Assembly (NCBI GenBank): GCA_000991645.1
Contig: LBRX01000038.1
Span: forward strand, 1 to 9,369
Length of the DNA: 9,369 nt
Reading direction: 5' to 3'
DNA from: Candidatus Moranbacteria bacterium GW2011_GWE2_36_40
GTDB taxonomy: Bacteria > Patescibacteriota > Minisyncoccia > Moranbacterales > GWC2-37-73
Under the pieces are notes generated by a model. It was not told the origin of the DNA and did no database searches. It saw nothing but the letters and a program-made list of their open reading frames with translations. Shown one piece after another: positions 6,901-9,369 of this stretch (the stretch's first letter is position 1; each line of letters begins with the position of its first letter). Made by a program: the position numbers and the translations under genes.

Positions 6901-9369
6901 ACGTTTTTTTCAGAAGCTGATGGAAGTGATGTTTATCCAGTTGTTTTGACAGATGGAGTTGATGATCAGTGGGCTCAGTATAGAGTTTTTCTTTCAAGTG
7001 CTGATGGGAGTGCAACACCGACACTTTCATCTGTTGATTTGCAATATGTTGTTAATGGTCCACCTGAATTTCAGAATGTTTCAGCTTTTCAGATAGCTGC
7101 TGGTCAAAGTGATGAAAATTTTATTCAGATTGATTATGATGTTCGTGATCCTGATACAGATACTGGAGTAACTCCAAACAAGGTCAATGTGTCACTCGAA
7201 TATTGTAGTGCTAATTGTGCTGACACTGGCAATGAAACATGGACTCAAGCCACAAATATCACTGGCAATATTGGTCCAGACATAGCAGTTCAGCAGGCGA
7301 CATGGAGCTCCGGATATAGAATTCTTTGGGATGTAAAAACTGATTATCTAAATCAATTTAATATTTCTGATTTTAAAATTAGGGTAAAAGCAAATGATGG
7401 AGAGGGTGCGAATAATATTGCATATGCGCAAGCGAATGTTGCTGTTTTGGATACAGCCAATCCAATTGCTGGAGCTGTTCCGATTAATGTGAATGCTACA
7501 TCAATTCCAGCAACAATAACGTTGAATGCAAATGATGACAATGCGTTAAAAATGAAAGTTTCAACAAGTCCAGCACTTACAGGTGCTTCCTGGGAAGATT
7601 ACAGTGCAACAAAATTGGTTTCCCTCGCCTCGTCTCCCTCAACAGTGTATGTTCAATTTCAAGATGCTTATGCAAACGTTAGTTCAATTTTTTCTGCCAC
7701 AACACCAGAAGTTCCGGCATCAATAATGATTCAGGATGTTTCTAATTTAGGAGTATCGCCTTCTGAATATAGGCTTTTCTTGGCATGGAAAGTTTCTGAT
7801 TTACCAGCACCAGGCTTTGAATCATATAAATTGTACAGATCTCTTGATCAAGCAAATTGGTCATTAGTTGAAACTATTTCTGATCGTTTAATCAATTATT
7901 ACACTGACAATACCGTTAGTGGAGATGTTAATTATTATTATCGCATTTCTACTGATGATTTGGATGGTAATATTTCTGGCTATTCCTCAATTGTTAATGG
8001 TAAGGCTAATGGAGTGCAAGATGCAGGAGAGGGAGGCAATTCATCAGCAGTTGTTGGTCCAGCAATTTCTGCAGCTGAAATTTCAAATATAACTTCAACA
8101 ACAGCACTTGTTTCTTGGGATACGGATATCGTTTCAAATTCCATGATTTCATATATGACACAGTCCGGAGGAGATTTTTCTTTGGCAAAAATACAAGGGG
8201 AAATGACTGTGGCTGATAATGCTGGAAATCTTGGAAGTCATAGCATTATCTTGAATAATCTTTTACCAAAAACAAAATATTATTTGAAATTGCAATCTAT
8301 TGATGTAACTGGCAAAGTTGGAGAAAGTATAGAAGGCGTGGATGGTTATTCTTTCACAACCTTGGATGGTCCAATAATTTCAAATGTTTCAGCAACTGTT
8401 CTTGGCGAGAAAGAAGTTAGAGTGGAATGGACAACAGACACATCAGTTTCTTCTATTATTCATTATGCGCAAACACACACAGGAAGTGTTTTAACAGAAC
8501 CAATTGTAATTGAAGATCAAAAAAACAGTCTTACTCATTCGCAAACCATTTCTGGCTTGACCAGGGGTGTTACATATTACTTTTTGATAAAAGCCAGGGA
8601 TGGCAATAGTGGTGAAACAATTGCTGATAATGCAGGATCTTTGTATAGCTTTACAACAGAGACTGATAATAGTGGTCCATTGATCACAGACATTTCTTCT
8701 ATGGTAAGCGCCAATGATGAAGCAATAATAACTTGGATAACAAATGAGGACGCTACATCGCAAATAAAATATTCTCAAAATTCTGGAGGTCCATATACAA
8801 CATTAGCGGAAGATTCTTTATTAAACAAAAATCATATATATGTAATTCCTGGGCTGGAAGCTGGCATAACATATTATTACAAAATAATTTCAAAGGATGT
8901 TTATGATAACAGTACAACATCTGTCGAGTATTCTTTTTCTGGAGCTGTCGACCCATCTCTCGATCATCTTCCCTTGGAAACAATAACCTTTGAAGATGAA
9001 AATCCTTCAGTTTTGACTGACACAGCTGCTGTGATTTCTTTTACAACAGATCAAATCGCTAATTGTTTTGTAAAATATGGAGTAACCTCTGGCTCTGACA
9101 ATTACACCTACACTCCTGTAGCAGAAAAAGTCAACACCTTTAACAAAACTCATGCCATTGCTTTGACAGGCATGCTATTTAGCACAAAACATTACTACAT
9201 GGTTACTTGCCAAGATAACCTAACAACTCCATCCACAGTGGTTTCTTCAGAAAAAGATTTCACAACTCTAGAAAAGAAATATACTCAAAGTGAAATTACC
9301 GGTCTTGATGATTTGGCTCCAACCATAACCAACGTTAAAGTTTCAAACGTAAATGGAGAAAATGCTGTT
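3919..9369 (+). CDS. Giant Kelch/discoidin/FN3-like surface protein, 3' end missing
   Basis: The frame is open for 1817 codons to the window edge. A charged cytoplasmic N-terminus (1-110) leads to one hydrophobic anchor (about 111-134), so the rest should be outside the cell. Domains that follow, in order: an N-Q-T-D-W-S-G-G lead-in (147-154); six Kelch-like repeats (about 226-510); a beta-sandwich opening with G-T-F-D-S-E-I-I-D-L-G (514-612); a discoidin (F5/8 C)-like domain (about 661-808), with F-H-M-D-L-G and G-V-K-D-F-T-M-W-G-S; and a jelly-roll, CBM-like domain (809-938). A second sandwich resembling the first (939-1046) comes next, then a D-P-D-containing Ig-like domain (1049-1182) with Cys1096/Cys1100, an Ig-like domain (1183-1266), and FN3-like modules from 1267 on. 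Adhesion or glycan binding is the likely role, by inference. ATG 3919 lacks a Shine-Dalgarno; an in-frame TTG at 4039 has a perfect one. No catalytic motif was seen. Confidence 0.88.
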   Translation, partial: MKNEQEKQDKDFFQEKKKYIWRNIRTSIEPRETQIKRRFFLLKKSLGEKTASNLKMGIIFFLDHWHLLLKSAAHNHLRIQQCKQKPELGESCNLSFGSYSELKRYQRKIRLFTFSASSTIASVAIAAVVLQLFFPTLKSRGATFIFNQTDWSGGVTANTANHADNQTGWNQYQSKDANIEVVGGGDLKLTANSGSVTQTNDVDFTGGTKTNVGVVGFGDLASVRLKKTTVAVDWANLTSSALPPFIAGTYGGSTRDANGNVYIAGQSPATSFAKYNVSSNTWTNYNNKPGVGSSYTTAITTDNNGYLWLVSGTMFAKYNIASNTWTNLSAVSPPPFTQFCGSAVYAGNNELYMAGTLRSNNFAKYNTQTGVWTNLTGTASQLPWGQHCGAMTSDGNGHIYMTKGELFAFSRYDIATGTWSTLADIPYTVSYNSHGLAYDGNDAVYLTRGENYNNYAKYTISTNTWEDLTTAFPKPFNGGGLVYASNSHAYTFSDNNSANGFAKFAVTESYVSSGTFDSEIIDLGNDFALTTFSYDANTPASTSLTLDVRAGNTPTPDGTWTTWMSDVVQGADISSLGTNQYVQYRANFLSTDVSASPSLNDVTINYTYYPLSDSQEVNLDSMEYSANHEIQYVYASNSGSTYTSNYPPAYSYTYVKTTSEYPAYNLMGYNATNPARSLTGGYDSNAWMTNGAAPTRFHMDLGSEKSISRIYYENFHYYDTETVRGVKDFTMWGSNDVSDFNNTAYSSDGTWTQIPTETSQFEQHVAADRADPKYIAVNGSVSYRYYAFKFANGWSAGDLLGLRRIELQSTPLQVYSETNLKTQGAYSLKGVALATTSLNKTLTRSIDTPMNMSGLNLLGFDIRAARVGGNIKIGIHDTGGVTTEITPNVATTNSWQSINWDLSQIPNANKDAIDSVIITITNADAQNTFYLDNIQNIPVKLVSTPYDSGVPENILSKVMWNENLPATTNIQFQVRSSADGLSWTDWMGIDGSENTFFSEADGSDVYPVVLTDGVDDQWAQYRVFLSSADGSATPTLSSVDLQYVVNGPPEFQNVSAFQIAAGQSDENFIQIDYDVRDPDTDTGVTPNKVNVSLEYCSANCADTGNETWTQATNITGNIGPDIAVQQATWSSGYRILWDVKTDYLNQFNISDFKIRVKANDGEGANNIAYAQANVAVLDTANPIAGAVPINVNATSIPATITLNANDDNALKMKVSTSPALTGASWEDYSATKLVSLASSPSTVYVQFQDAYANVSSIFSATTPEVPASIMIQDVSNLGVSPSEYRLFLAWKVSDLPAPGFESYKLYRSLDQANWSLVETISDRLINYYTDNTVSGDVNYYYRISTDDLDGNISGYSSIVNGKANGVQDAGEGGNSSAVVGPAISAAEISNITSTTALVSWDTDIVSNSMISYMTQSGGDFSLAKIQGEMTVADNAGNLGSHSIILNNLLPKTKYYLKLQSIDVTGKVGESIEGVDGYSFTTLDGPIISNVSATVLGEKEVRVEWTTDTSVSSIIHYAQTHTGSVLTEPIVIEDQKNSLTHSQTISGLTRGVTYYFLIKARDGNSGETIADNAGSLYSFTTETDNSGPLITDISSMVSANDEAIITWITNEDATSQIKYSQNSGGPYTTLAEDSLLNKNHIYVIPGLEAGITYYYKIISKDVYDNSTTSVEYSFSGAVDPSLDHLPLETITFEDENPSVLTDTAAVISFTTDQIANCFVKYGVTSGSDNYTYTPVAEKVNTFNKTHAIALTGMLFSTKHYYMVTCQDNLTTPSTVVSSEKDFTTLEKKYTQSEITGLDDLAPTITNVKVSNVNGENAV
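4025..4041 (+). promoter_or_regulatory. Perfect internal Shine-Dalgarno with in-frame TTG
   Basis: AAAGGAGGT (4025-4033) is a full complement of the usual 16S rRNA 3' tail. It lies six bases before TTG at 4039, which is in frame with the giant gene (Leu41). Starting there would give a protein 40 residues shorter that still has its membrane anchor. It may be the true start, a second start, or a chance result of the paired Arg codons AGG-AGG (37-38). It is the only strong Shine-Dalgarno noticed in the window. Confidence 0.4.
4594..5454 (+). repeat. Six Kelch-like propeller repeats
   Basis: Within the giant protein, the signature F-A-K-Y-N-x6-W-T-N and close variants recur at residues 272, 315, 362, 409, 455 and 501, spaced 43-47 residues. 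Tyr is followed by Trp after six residues, as in Kelch motifs, but the usual Gly-Gly is replaced by A-G, S-G or other pairs. The last repeat has lost the Trp. Repeats 1 and 2 are also close in DNA (TTTGCAAAATATAA at 4732 and 4861), suggesting fairly recent blade duplication. A six-bladed propeller is expected, probably a ligand-binding platform. Confidence 0.75.
7717..9369 (+). repeat. Tandem FN3-like modules at the right end
   Basis: From residue 1267 the giant protein consists of repeated modules of about 95-115 residues. Each has an early W (as in V-S-W-D-T-D or V-E-W-T-T-D) and a late T-x-Y-Y-x-x-x-x-x-D turn, and four end in Y/D-S/F-F-T-T or a similar strand. Modules start near 1267, 1380, 1485, 1584 and 1680, and a sixth begins at about 1801 and is cut by the edge. 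Such arrays usually act as stalks that hold the distal domains away from the membrane. Here they lie C-terminal to the propeller, so more domains may follow. Confidence 0.75.

Noticed and set aside
8491..8983. Two overlapping minus-strand open frames
   Set aside because: Both are antisense to FN3-like modules and overlap each other. Neither has a recognisable motif.
129..9369. Alternative genetic code (TGA as Gly, known in some CPR lineages)
   Set aside because: All four frames are free of internal TGA, TAA and TAG, and the complete genes end in TAG or TAA. Standard code explains everything seen.

Overview
The window is AT-rich and carries four genes, all on the plus strand, with no credible minus-strand gene and no mobile element, RNA gene or CRISPR array. 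Its style suggests a small-genome bacterium of the Patescibacteria/CPR (Parcubacteria-like). The reasons are very AT-rich spacers, genes without Shine-Dalgarno sequences, single-pass surface proteins built from DUF11-like, discoidin-like and FN3-like domains, and a Tgt with several loop insertions, one made by a heptanucleotide tandem repeat. That placement is inference from style, not a database match. The genes read cleanly with the standard code: stops are TAG, TAA and TAA, and no in-frame TGA occurs in about 2950 codons.

Layout. Positions 1-128 are a non-coding leader with an 11-bp inverted repeat and a weak promoter. Positions 129-2039 encode a 636-residue membrane-anchored surface protein with about four DUF11-like beta-sandwich repeats. 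A 62-bp spacer holds a strong extended -10 promoter whose predicted start coincides with the ATG of tgt (2102-3286), so tgt is probably leaderless. After a 119-bp AT-rich spacer comes a 105-residue ArsR-fold regulator without metal-ligand cysteines (3406-3723), followed by a clear intrinsic terminator (3739-3776). A second promoter (3827-3855) then drives the largest gene, which opens at 3919 and runs off the right edge after 1817 codons without a stop. That protein has a cytoplasmic N-terminus, one membrane anchor, a Kelch-like propeller, a discoidin-like domain, several beta-sandwich domains and a run of FN3-like modules. It looks like a giant cell-surface adhesin or sensor.

How the genes fit together. 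The genes do not form one obvious operon: tgt has its own promoter, and the terminator separates the regulator from the giant gene. Tgt is a housekeeping tRNA-modification enzyme, while the first and last genes encode exported surface proteins with the same N-in topology. The small regulator sits directly upstream of the giant gene and is a plausible but unproven controller of it. I see no assembled defence, toxin or biosynthetic system. The most unusual points are the repeat-derived insertion in tgt, the probable leaderless transcript, and a perfect Shine-Dalgarno plus TTG placed inside the giant reading frame.
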